A stretch of DNA of 64,000 bases, from assembly GCA_905183005.1 (NCBI GenBank), contig CAJJDO010000001.1:5836-69835 (forward strand). The letters are read 5' to 3'. Below are positions 24,264 to 36,220 of the stretch, piece after piece. A program made the translations under genes and the position numbers. Every line of letters begins with the position of its first letter. Position 1 is the first letter of the stretch. This DNA is from Paramecium pentaurelia (lineage: Eukaryota > Ciliophora > Oligohymenophorea > Peniculida > Parameciidae). A model generated the notes under the pieces. It worked only from the letters and a program-made list of their open reading frames with translations, made no database searches and had not been told where the DNA came from.

Positions 24264-24393
24264 TATTATGATTTGTTAATATTATTAAATTAATACATAC
24301 ATATATATATATATTATCTTAATAAGAGATTTTAATGTTGTAAATTAAAAATAACGAAATAAATTATTATTATAAATAAAATTTATAGTAAGG

Positions 24394-27133
24394 ATGCTAT
24401 AAATTAATGTTGAGGTGCAAACTGTTTATTTTTATATAGATTCACCTATTATGTATTGCCATATGCAACTAAATGATTGTAATATGTTTGATTGAATGTA
24501 GCTGTTACTGCAGTCATGTTAAATAGTTAACTTAAATGTAGATGCTATGAACAATAAGACATATATGAAAAGGCTGAAATTAGAACGGCTTATGATCCAA
24601 AGAACAAAAAAAAAGTATTTCTCAACTTATTATGTAAGCTTAAATTGATTTTCTTTGAAAATTAAAGTAAATTTGGAGAGGCTGTCTTTGATCTGGACTT
24701 TTATATTGAGAACAAATTTTAATAATTATCAGATAAATTATCCATTCAAAGTGAACAAAATGAAGAAGCTTAATTAACATTTATGTTTGAATGGTAATTT
24801 ATAGAAAAGCCTACAGAAATCAATCCTAAAATCGTTAATCCTTATCTTTCAGGCAATAGTCCTTAAAATACATAAAGAAATGTTGGATAAAGTCCAAAAA
24901 GATTAGTTTAATAAAAAAAAATTGGAGAAGAAAATGAAAAGAGAACTACTCATGTAACGTATTCTTAGTGGAAAGATCATAAAGAATATTTAAAAAATTA
25001 ATTGGAACGAAAACTAAAAGAACCTAAGCATCCTTAAAAAGTAGTAATTGTTGATGATTAAAATTATAATTGGTCAGATACATTAAGAAAACCAGATGCT
25101 TAAGTGAGAGTTGTTTCACCTCCAAAACGATTTGGTACACCTACTAAAGCAAATAAAAAATTTCAAAGTCCTACAAATACTTTTAATTCTTAAAGATAAT
25201 AAGATTATGAATTAAGAATGATAAATGAAAAATTAAGTAAAGTAGACAAATAATTATAATAAATGAATAATGAAAATAAAGAAGAAGAAAAAAAAAAATA
25301 TTCATCAAAATTAAATTAAAAATTAAAATAACGTTAATTTGATGATTATAGAAATGGTTCAAATGAAGAATAAACTAATAGTCAATCTGAAAAAGGAATT
25401 AAATAAAAATCACTTCATTATTAATCATTTGTAGAATAAAAAGATTCTAAAGATTATTAATTTATGTACAATAGTCAAATTTAGCCTCCAACTCAATAAT
25501 ATTAAACTTCTGATTAATTGACTAAATCTCTACATGATCCTTAAATTTCCAAACAAGTTAATACTATCAATTTGGATATTCCAAAGAGTCCACCAAAATC
25601 TAAAGAACTACAATAATAATTATCCTAAAGAAGTAAAACATAACAATAAGAAGACTTTTAAAATAGTAATTAATTCAATAATTATGATAAATATGATGAA
25701 TTAATGAGAAAATATTTAGATTTAAAAGATAAATATTAAAATTCATGTCTTGAATTTTCACTATTATCATAAACTTATTCTTAATTAAAAGATGAGTATT
25801 CATAAGTAGTTTAATAAAATTAGTAATATTAATAATAAATATCCTTTTTGTAATAATAATAATTAATTAATGGAAATAATGAATAGATTACTTAATCTGC
25901 ATATAATATGGAAATAATTAAAAAAGAACTTGAGTTTCTGTAGAGAGATAATAATATGCTTAAATCTCATTTAGAATAAAGTCAATATAATGTAAATTAA
26001 TTGCAAAAGGAGAAAGAAAAGAATTATATAGAAATAAATAATCTAAAAAATAATTTACTTTTGATTAATTAAGAAATAGATAAATTATAGGTTGATGCAT
26101 TATAAATGAAAACAGAATTTAAACAAAATAATAATAATTAATAGGCATCTGAAAGTTATGCTTAATTAAATATTAAATCAGATGCTCAACCAATAAATTA
26201 ATAGAAATCATTATAAGAAAATCCCTAATTTGATGCTATTCATTAAAAAGAAGAATTAGAATTATTAAAAATCTAATATTAATAAATAGAAAAAGAAAAT
26301 TTAAATTAAAAAAAATAAATAGGCAATTTTAATTAAATTATCTAATCTTTAGAAGATGAAATTACAAAATTGAAAGATTAACTTGAAGAAAAGAAATAAG
26401 ATATTATTAGAACTTAAGCTTTGAATAATAAAGATAATATTGGAGATATAATTGATGGTTATAAATAAGTAATTAAAAAAAAAGAATAAGAAATCTTGGA
26501 TTAAGAAGAAAGTATAAAAGATTTGAAGAAATAAATATAAATTTAAGAAAAAGAATTATAATAAATATCTGAATTAAAACAAGATTTAGAACAAAAATTA
26601 AATAAAAAAGTGAATGAACTTTAAGAGGAAATTGAGAAACTATAAAATGACAATTAATATTTAAAACAAATTTTATCTCAAACACAAAATGAATAACAAT
26701 CATCATTTTAGTAAGTTTTATATTTATTATATTAGATAATCTAATAAAAATTCTATGTATTAGTAAGAAACTAATTTCAAAGGGTTTAGTTTTAGAGGAG
26801 ATGATGTGGATAACCAAAGTGAAAATTTGAAATAAGAAAATGCTTCATTAAGTATTGTTTTTAATGATTCACTTAGAATTTGAGTAGAATAAGGATAAAG
26901 TAAGAATCGATAGTTTAACAAAGGAATTAGAAATTTAAAAAGTAATATAAATTCATTATATTAAGAACATAGCAGAATTAAGTGAATAATAATTGATGGA
27001 AGCTTAAGAACAAATCATGTCTTAAAAATAAAGAATAGCTGATATTTTAAATTTAATAATGATTAGAGGTGATGCTAAACAAATGGATGATGTAGAGAAA
27101 TTACTCTAAAATAAAGAATTTTTATCTCTTTGA
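24394..27133 (+). CDS. C2-like domain plus coiled-coil protein
   Basis: The frame opens at MLQINVEVQTVYFYIDSPIM and, after a 23-nt intron (GTAATA...TGTAG), continues with a beta-sandwich like an N-terminal C2 (NT-C2) domain to about residue 130: NKKKVFLNLLCKLKLIFFEN, GEAVFDLDFYIENKF and LTFMFEWQF. A Pro/Ser/Gln-rich linker follows, then roughly 450 residues of coiled coil (LELLKIQYQQIEKENLNQ, LKQDLEQKLNKKVNELQEEI). Two more 25-nt introns lie near 26709 and 26850. It ends KLLQNKEFLSL. About 890 residues. NT-C2 plus coiled-coil proteins often act at cilia, organelle membranes or the cytoskeleton. The C2 call is moderate; the coiled coil is certain. Confidence 0.78.
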
Positions 27134-27378
27134 AGATGTTGTTAATATTATATATATATATATTTCAATTTAATCATGATAATTTATTTATTTTTTTGTA
27201 ATATGATTTCATTATTAAGATGGATTAATACATAAAAAATATTCATTTATATGAATTCAAATTGTAAATAACTATTTATTAATATATTCAACACAATGTT
27301 AAAGATTTGTAAACTGTTTCATAAGCTTTTTATTACTTTTAGGATCTTGATGGAGAAGATAAAACTAATGATAACTAT

Positions 27379-27948
27379 TCAGCTGCATCTCTATGGTGCT
27401 TTTCTTCTATCATTACTTAAGTTTATTTAAGTTAAACTAAAACTTGCTTTTTACATAGTTTCTAATTGTAATACCTTATCATTTTTGAAATCATCATTTT
27501 TCATTAATTTATCAGTCAATTAATTAAGAAATTTAACAACATTTTCATCATCACCATTTTCTTTGTTTTCTTACATTTATTTCAATTATACAGGGGCTAA
27601 TCTAGCATGTTTCTTTTCATTAGTTCCATGAGCATATGGACAATTTACTCCATTCTTGCAAAATCCTTATTAATCATATTTGCATAACACAGCTTTAATA
27701 TAATTATTTATTAATACTCTTATAATTTGTAATAACTATATTCGAATCAATTGTTGGTATCTTACCTAATATTGGATCTAGAGTATAATCTTGATAATAC
27801 CATTAGGGTTTCTCAATTCTTTTAAACCATGTGCAAATTGACATTTATCTCCAATTGAACAGTTACCTAATTCAAAGTGTCTGCAAATTGAAGTTTTATA
27901 AAGTCTGCCATTTCCATGTTAAGGAATAGTAATCACAGCGTTATGCAT
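27379..27948 (-). CDS. CCCH tandem zinc-finger protein (TTP/TIS11-like)
   Basis: Two C-x8-C-x5-C-x3-H type fingers are visible: ICRHFELGNCSIGDKCQFAH, and a second introduced by NYKTVLCKYDQQGFCKNG and ending NCPYAHG. The YKT-xLC lead-in before the second finger is the tristetraprolin-family RNA-binding signature. Such proteins bind AU-rich mRNA elements and control decay or translation. The C-terminal 80 residues are charged and disordered, ending RKAPQRCS. The start is MHNAVITIPQHGNG. Three introns are needed: 23 nt, 29 nt and 25 nt. The last (27693-27717) ends in AAG and is fixed by the NYKTVLC motif that it interrupts. About 165 residues. Confidence 0.85.
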
Positions 27949-28284
27949 TTTTTAACGATTATAATTATTAAATATATTTACTTATAACACCACAAATTGT
28001 GAAAAAATATACCTTAAATAAAATTATCAAATCTTATTTGAATTTCTATTTATTTTTCCTATTCCAAAATAATCATTTATACAATATTTTTATAGCTTTC
28101 ATTTTTTAAACAACCCCTTAAATTTTACTATTAAAATATTATATAATAAGATATATTATTCTATAAGTCCCAAAAATAAATTTATTCTTGTAATATCTAT
28201 TTATGAGAACTATATGATACAATAATTTGATCATAAAATTGATATATTTGTAATATATATTTCTTATTTTAAATGTATAATATA
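27949..28284. other. Intergenic region
   Basis: This stretch lies between the start of the CCCH gene and the stop of the CHORD gene, both on the minus strand, so it holds the CCCH promoter and the CHORD 3' end. It is very AT-rich, with no coding-like frame. Confidence 0.4.
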
Positions 28285-31200
28285 TCATTTTGATGAAATT
28301 TCTAACATTCTATTGACATCTGCAAACCACCAATCTAAGAATTTATGTTTATCAATATTTCCACTTGTATCAGCCAAATATTCTTAAGCCCTACCTTCCA
28401 TAATATCTGTAAATTTAAATTAAAATGCTAAGTCTTCACTACAAACCCATAAATTAAGTTCGAATTTATCACATAATTCAGGTAATTTATAAACAGAAAT
28501 TTACTAAAAGAATATTAAATATATTTACTCCTCCAGATCCTAAAGTCTTACATAAAAGATCATATTTCAAACTAGCTGTTTCAGGTGTCAGACTATGACT
28601 TTATTCAAGCATTTTTTTCCAATTTTCTGATACCTTCTTTTTAAAATAGATTTATGCTTTTGGATCTGGCCATTAATATTTATTTGGTTTATAGTCAACA
28701 ACTAAAGGTCCTGAGTGTTTTGTTAATAGACATCCTGGTTCATTCCAAGATTTACGACAACAAGTCCAACTATTTAAAATAAAAATCTTATTTACTGAGG
28801 TTTCCATAATATCTTTGATCCTTTTTCTTATTTATATTCTTCAATAGCCTCTTATATTTTAGTAGCAGTATGTCCAAAATCAAATACTCCTGGATGAGAT
28901 CTACACATATTCTTTTTTCTATTTTCAATCTCTCTATATTGTTTTCCACATGACCAATTTGTACATGTTCTTAATTCTTTCTCTGTTTCAATTAGTTTCA
29001 TTAATTTCTATCTATCCTTATTAATAAATTCATTATAAGGTATAGTTGGTCTATATACATCTGGTCTAACTTGAATGTTTTTATTTGGTTATGCATCCTT
29101 TTCTTTTTAAGCAGGATTCTAATAATTAAATATAATAAATACAATATGTAATTTTTAAACAAAATAAATTTTAGCAGCAGGATCAGGCCATTTAGCAGCT
29201 TGATGAGTTCCTGAATTATATTTACATTCTGAAGAGTCACCATCTTAGAATCTCATTCCACAAGTACCTTCAGGATAACCAGTTCTTGGATCTTTGGGAC
29301 CTACATTGATACAAATATTATAATAATCTTTTTCAGGAACACCTTTGTGATACTCTAATTTACAGCCTTCAGCTTCCCATTTTTTACCACAACATGTCCA
29401 ACATTCTGGCCATAATCCATGTTTAGATCCAAATTCATATCTTCCAGGATGATGTTTACATGTTTTAATTCCATTAGGAGTTGAATCATATTTAAATGGT
29501 TATCCACAACCCCAATTTTTACAAATGAAATCCATACCCGCTAATTAAGCTTCTCCTTTTTCTGATTTCTCTTATTTATCAGGTACATTGCATGGATGAT
29601 CATGAGATATCTTAGATCTTTAAGAATAATTGTTAGTTTTTAAGAATTATTCTTATTTATTTGCCATATAATTTGTATCTCCATAGGCTTAAGCCAATAA
29701 TACTATATCATCATATACTTTTAACATTCTCTTCAAGAAGCAATCCAAGAACTTATTTAATTTTTCATTTTTTCTAAACAAATACACTCTACCTTCTTTA
29801 TCCATTTAACCTTATTAACCTACTCCTCTAATATAAACATCAAAATGCTCCAATTATTAAGTTTTATCCCAATTTCCTATTACTTCTATATTTGGGAATA
29901 AATCTTTTAATATTTATCCAATTTCATTAAATTTAAGGGCAAAATCAGCTTCATTATGCCATGTAGTAGTCTTATGTTTTTCACAATCAGAACATCTATT
30001 TATGATAAGTTAAAATTTCCCTTAATTCCAATTTTCTGGTAATAATGGCAATGTTTCTGGCTATTTTCTTTTTAGTTCTTCTACTTCTGGATTTTTTTTT
30101 AAATATTCTGCTGCTAACATGATTATTTGAGAATGCTCATCTTTCTTTACTATTTTACCTCTAAATCCTGCCAATCTTAATTATTCAAAAGCATAAGTCT
30201 CTAATTAACCAGTTGCATCTTATCCTTCTCTATATGAAAATGTTTTATCAATTCTAAAAGTCTCTTCAGCTTCATGTGTTTTAAATGATATCATAGCCAT
30301 ATTTTCACCATTATAATGAACTCTGAAGTACTTAGGTTAAGATTCTTCAGAAATATCTAATTTTTATTGAAAAATTTTATCTTGATCATAAGAAAAAAAA
30401 TCAATTCCTTCTATTTCTACTTCCTATCCTAATTCTTTATGAACATAAACAGCTGTTAATTTTTACACAAATTCATCATTGTTTACAAAATAAGCCAAAA
30501 GATATTTAATATTGTATTTGAATGCTTCATTTTCTGATCCTACTAATGTTCTAAGTTATTCAAAAAAACTGAAACTATATTCTAAATGTTGGTTTTTAAA
30601 TCTTTATATCCCATCTGCATAAATAATTAAATCTTAATCTGCTTCTTTTTCATCTGTATTATATTAACTCTTTACTTCTTCTATTTCTTCTTAAGTCAAA
30701 GCAGCCTATCTAATAGATAATAGTAATCGATCATAAATTAAATAATAACCAAATTTTTTATTTTCCCTTAAAGAATCAGTAATTTCTGCCAATTAATAAA
30801 TATCATCATTTGATAATTAAATTCCACTATGTTATACAACTTTACAAAACCTATCAAATTCAATAGCATAATAAGGATATGTTTCAAATCTAATATAATT
30901 TATATTTATATTAATTACCTCTCTCTAAATAATTCTTAATGAATATAATCAAATGGAAGTTTTGGACTTGCATTTTCTTCTAATGGTGGTGCTAATTATT
31001 ATACAGTAGTAAAAACCCAATAGAAGATTAAACTTAATTCATGACATTTATGATATAATATTTCATTTTATTAAAAAAGTTAGTATAATCTATCTTAAAA
31101 ATTAATATAAAATGATATACTTGCAAAATCTTAAATTGTTTTTTAATTTGGTTATTCCTGTTATTGAATTTTCTTTTTATCAATTTCTTCAAATACATGA

Positions 31201-32537
31201 TAACTCTTTTAGAGATGTGGGGGTATCTATAATTTCTTATTACTTGTCTTTGTAAGAGTTTTGGATTGCTATTTCAATAAACTTTAAGTTTAAGTTTGAT
31301 TATATTTGGATTCATCTTAATCAATAGGAATTTCTTCTTTAAATTGTTACAATATTTCTTCAACAATTTCCATAGTTCTTCTTTAAAATTTATGGGATAA
31401 TGCACTTTAAAGTTCAGCATAAATTGATTTTATATGCTTTTAATGTAAGGATTAAGCTATAAAAACTATATCTTATAGAGTTCCTTTGAATAATTTTAGA
31501 GCTTATTCAGATCCTACCCAAAAATATCCTCTTGGAGGTTCTAACTATTAAGATAAATTAATTTGATTTTCAATAGCTCCATTAATATACATAGAAACTT
31601 CTCTAAATAGATTAATAGAATTATTAATTTTACTTGTATGTTTCTGTTTCAGAATAAACAAGAGCTACTTAATATTTCATATTTCTTTTGATTTTCATTT
31701 GAGAATAGAGAGTTTCCATTTTCCCTGTCATTAGTTGAAAATTAAAAAAGAAAAGTTGATCTCTGTTTATACCGAATGTCATATTTTTAGACATTAAAGA
31801 ACTACCAGTTGACAATACATTTAGATCATCCTCTAAAATTAAATAATGAATTTAAATACTTATTTCTTTAGGAAAAGGTGAAATAATAATTTAAAACAGT
31901 ATAGAAAATGAATGCACTTTCAAAGGTTAAATTTCAAGTTCATCAAAACTTATTTTGACTTGATCAGTTGATTATTTGAACTCTTTGGCATCAAGCATGA
32001 CTTAAAATTATAAATCCATTGGTTCTTCATATACATCTTAAATATAATTTTCATCTATTATTTAATTATTGTCGAATTCCTCTTCTCCTGAGGTATTTCT
32101 TTATGGATATCCCTACATTCCATCATCTTCTTCTTAACCCAAAGGAATATAAAATATTCCTCCTTGAATTGATTCCTAGGCACTTATTGGTATTTTGAAG
32201 ATATATTGATTCTAATTAGGACCATTAAATTAAAGTTATGTTTCCTATTCATTACATTTGATTAGAATCATATGACTACTTGATCCAAAATCAAATTCCA
32301 AAGATTTCAATGATTCATGTAGAGCTGAATAAAGGTCATATTATTCCTATTGAATTTTCTTTTCGATTTGTTGACATGTTTTAATGAACTTATCTTTAGA
32401 GAATGTTCCTTAGCTGACTTCCTCAAATTATGCCAAAATATATCGAGTTTTTTCAATTATTATATCAATTACTACAAAATATCAAGTTAAAAATTACATA
32501 TTGAAGTGTTTGATTTGATTTAGTATTCCAATTCCAT
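28285..32537 (-). CDS. Very large protein with two CHORD zinc domains and a CxxC domain
   Basis: A continuous frame (with introns) runs from MELEYQIKSNTSILIDIIIE to DWWFADVNRMLEISSK, about 1,330 residues. Order: an N-terminal 600-residue region with beta-rich and helical parts (LEPPRGYFWVGSEQALKLF); a helical EF-hand-like part (FDRFCKVVQHSGIQLSNDDI); a domain with INRCSDCEKHKTTTWHNE, resembling the selenoprotein W/Rdx fold with a CxxC; CHORD 1 (CKNWGCGQPF, CKHHPGRYEFG, WTCCGKKW, GCKLEYHKG); a WPDPAAKIYF segment; CHORD 2 (CTNWSCGKQY, CRSHPGVFDFG, SWTCCRKSW, GCLLTKHSG); and WPDPKAQIYF. CHORD domains bind two zinc ions and serve as HSP90 cochaperone modules in RAR1/CHP-1. Introns end in TAG, CAG (near 31635-31660) and AAG. 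The CHORD calls are strong, the Rdx-like call is tentative, and the joining of N- and C-halves is inferred from frame. Confidence 0.75.
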
Positions 32538-32566
32538 AGGACTATAAACCACATAAACAAACCTAA

Positions 32567-35500
32567 TCAAAATACTTAATAATCATTTTACCATAGTTTT
32601 TCAAAATTTTTATTAAGTAGTTGTTATAAAAAGAGTGCTGGATTTTAGTGATTTAATTTATCTGAGTTCTCAAATAATAATTTTTTAATTTTCTCTTTCA
32701 TCTCAGGAGTTACATTTGAATCGCAATATAAAAATTTCATTTTTATAAATAATATTTTTATTATTATCTCAGGTAATTTTAAATCTAAATATATAATTGA
32801 ATTATTATTCAGTTTGTCATCGTCCCCTTAAAGAATTTTGAACACATCTTCTAGAATACAATTTTAAATAATGTTTCTAAATTTACCTATCCTTATTCTA
32901 CTCTAACCAATTCTTTCTCTCTGATGCAGTCAAAATATTTTATGGACCTTCCTCAAACACTATTTCCAAAAGCTTTCCATAATCAGTAAACTATAATTAT
33001 GACAATGCCAGAATACAATCCTAAATGTATTCTTCCACCTCTACATCTGCTGTCCCCTTTCTTAAAGCCTCAAATAATTTTGAAGTATATTAAGGTACAA
33101 ATGGCATAAATATTTGCTAGAATTCTATAAATTATAGTTAATTAATATTACTATCTTTGTATTCTTAGGGTATTTGAGTTTTAAAAACATCATCCTAAGG
33201 TTTTAACATTTTGAATGCTACTTCCAACCAAGAATAGAAAGTTTTTGCTGCACTCACATGTTTCAATCCTATTGCCATTAAAGTTAGTTGTAGGATTGTT
33301 TATAAAGCAGGACTCTATAATAGTAAGACTGGAGTATATCTTCCATATCGAACTAATATTCCAAAGAGATCTTCTGTTAAATCAGGATTTTCTTCAAAAC
33401 TTGATAATTATGGTAAATGTTAAAAAGTGATATTGCAAAGACTTTCAAATGCTTCTGATAGAATATTTCTATATTCAGGATATTTATAAAATACTGTTGC
33501 TGATACCTCAGCTATGTATATACATGCTGTAATTGGCATTTATCGATATACATTTAAAAAACATTAAAATACTTAAGTTAGTAATTCAACTGAAAATTAA
33601 TTGAATGCCTTTCTAAAAGTATGTTTTGTATATCTAACTATTTTTTCAGCTATGGTTGATTCATACATTACTATTCTTTCCATTCCAAATTTTAACATTG
33701 GCCATAATTCCTTATAAACATTAACTATCAAGATTCTAATTTCTAAGAAATCCTCATTTTCATTAGCAGGTATCTAACTGTTTGCATATGCCAAACAAGA
33801 GATATTTTTACTAAATTATTCAATATTTTCTTCTAATGTATCAGTTTTTAAATTAGATAATATTTATTCTTCTAATTATTTTTATAATTAAAGGAGATTT
33901 TAAGCAAAAATAGAACATAATTTTAAATAATAATTTTGCATAGTTTCCTTACTAGAACAAATAGCATTTGCTACTCCTTTAATTAAATTATCATAATTTT
34001 AACTAAAATTATATGAATTAATCTTACACTTATTATAATTTTACAATTAAATCAAAAAATTAATTTAAATGCATTAATACAAAATTTTAATTCTATTTAC
34101 ATATTAATTAAAAAGCCTTAGTTGCTTTTTTTTATACTGATGGTACTTTATGATGTATTCCAATTGTAATAAAATTAAATAATAATGGTAATAATTCATT
34201 TGATGATATTAATTAAGCACAACCCTATGAGATTGTCTTAAATACTAAAAATAAAATAATTAAATATTATACCAGTTTTCAAAATGAAATTATTACTTGC
34301 TAAATTTTATTATTAATATACATCTAAATATAATTTAATAATCTCCATCAAATATTAAACTCCAATTTAATCATTTTTAAGTGTAATTTATTTTACAATA
34401 CCACTTATTAAATACATACATGCTTCAAAAGTTATCCAACCTGAATCATCCATCTTTGTTATAAATTCTTATTTTAATATTAAACCTAAATGTTATAGAA
34501 TTTAATTAGGTTAAATTATTGTAGCTAATTCTTCAATAATCTCTTTCATATCAGATCTTGTATCTAATAATTATTCAAATTCATCCTCAATTTTAGATGT
34601 AATACCATATTCAGATAATAATGTAATATTTACTTTACTATTCTTAACACATCCATTAATTAATTATTCAAAAGTTAAAGCAAATTTACTCTATAATTAT
34701 ATATCATTCATATTTCTAATAGTTTTAATCATTTTAATCCAAAAATCTGTCATCGTTTCACTTTCATTATAAGAATTTTCATGACAAAATATCCATATCA
34801 TTGTTGTTAAGAATGCTTCTAATTAATTATTCAATAATATTTTGCATATAAATTTCTTTCCAAGTTTAGAATATAATCTTATTAAATTATGAATTTCATC
34901 ACTCAAATCTTCATCAAGAGCCTTCTTACATAATGCAAATGTTTTATAAACTTCATCAAATATAACTTTAATTATTTATGGTTCTAATGAAGGTTAATCT
35001 GCTATGTTTCTTGGAATTATTCCAAAAAATGTACATATTACTTCAACTGCCTTACTCTATAATTCTTCAATTATTATAGAATCTAAAGCACCTTTAAATA
35101 AAGGAGTTTGAGTAGTTAATTGCATAAATTATATAGCCTTTAAAATTTACATATTAATATTATACTTCATCTTCATTTATATACTTTTTCATAAATTCTA
35201 ACCATTTTTTATATGCACGTAACACATAAAATCTTATATTTTAATTATTTGCATTATTCCATCTCTATTATAGAAATTGTATAATGTCTAACATTTATTT
35301 ATTTTTTATATCTTAAGCTATATATTTTCTTTTTTCATCATCAATTATTATCTTTTTATTACCAATTATTTCTTCTGGAAAGGTTTCCAAAATATCAAAT
35401 AAAAAATTTTGATGTACACTATTATTTTAGCAATCAACTAATTGGGAAATCACTCTATTTTTATATTGATATTGTACTCCAAAATAGATTTAGTTTATTG

Positions 35501-35874
35501 ATTATATGTGTACAAATATAAATAGATGAACATAAGTACACATTATATTCTAGTAGATTTTTAATTTTATACACTGTAATGGATAATGATTTATATGCAG
35601 TTTTAATAAATCTATTGTATCTCCTAAGGATTGAGTGATACTAGAATGTAAAATTAATCTAAATACTGAAGTCATATAGGATTTTGGATTGCAGAATTCT
35701 TAACACCTAAAATACCAATGAAGAATCTGGATTTGACTATAAAATTTGAATGCATATTCCCCAAGCCTCACTAGATTATGAGAAACTTCTCAAGAATGTA
35801 TCAGCCTTCTCAACTTAACCATTATTGAATGCATGGATCGCCTAACACACATTCTCAATCGAAAATTCAGCCAT
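32567..35874 (-). CDS. Importin-beta family receptor (transportin-3/importin-13-like)
   Basis: This is an alpha-solenoid karyopherin of about 1,020 residues. It begins MAEFSIENVCQAIHAFNNGQ, VEKADTFLRSFSQSSEAWGI, IQILQSNPDSS, which lines up with the importin-13/transportin-3 N-terminus (repeat 1, ending with the conserved Trp before a helix). HEAT-like helices continue throughout: LDIIQFLQQRWNNANNQNIR, YVLRAYKKWLEFMKKY, FKGALDSIIIEELQSKAVEV, GWITFEACMYLISGIVKQI. It ends NKNFEKLWQNDYQVF. Such receptors carry SR proteins or other cargo through nuclear pores under Ran control. Introns include a 25-nt one near 35550 and a 28-nt one ending in AAG near 35150. It lies 29 bases upstream of the CHORD gene start. 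Confidence 0.8.
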
Positions 35875-36220
35875 TATTTAATTAATTAACTAATAAAATA
35901 TATTATAAAGGATATGAGCATTTTCCTATTAAATAAGTAACCTATATACATTATTCAGTAAACAATAAATATTCAATAAAATCTTAAGACAAACAGAATT
36001 TAATGTAATCTATGAATGGATATAAAAATAGATTGTCAAAAAAATAAAATATACTTAATAAGTAAAAATAATAAGATTACATTTAAGAATATAGTTTCAA
36101 AATCATATGGATACAATAATTTGGAATTAATCATAGAAGAAAATAATGATGTATTTAAAATATTTATCACTTCAAAATTTTTGAATCTTTAATATACTTT
36201 TATATTTTAAAGTATATGAA
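35875..36220. other. Divergent intergenic region
   Basis: This region separates the importin-like gene (minus) from the plus-strand gene that begins at or after 36221. It is AT-rich and presumably carries both promoters. No other structure was noticed. Confidence 0.4.

Noticed and set aside
24296..24316. TA dinucleotide run, also near 27150 and 55250
   Set aside because: Short AT microsatellites are expected in sequence this AT-rich and lie in intergenic DNA; no array structure or flanking repeats suggest a mobile element or an origin.
26473..26817. Hydrophobic open frame antisense to the C2/coiled-coil gene
   Set aside because: It is the complement of Lys/Glu/Gln-rich coiled-coil codons, which always yields Leu/Ile/Phe-rich frames; the plus-strand gene explains the DNA.
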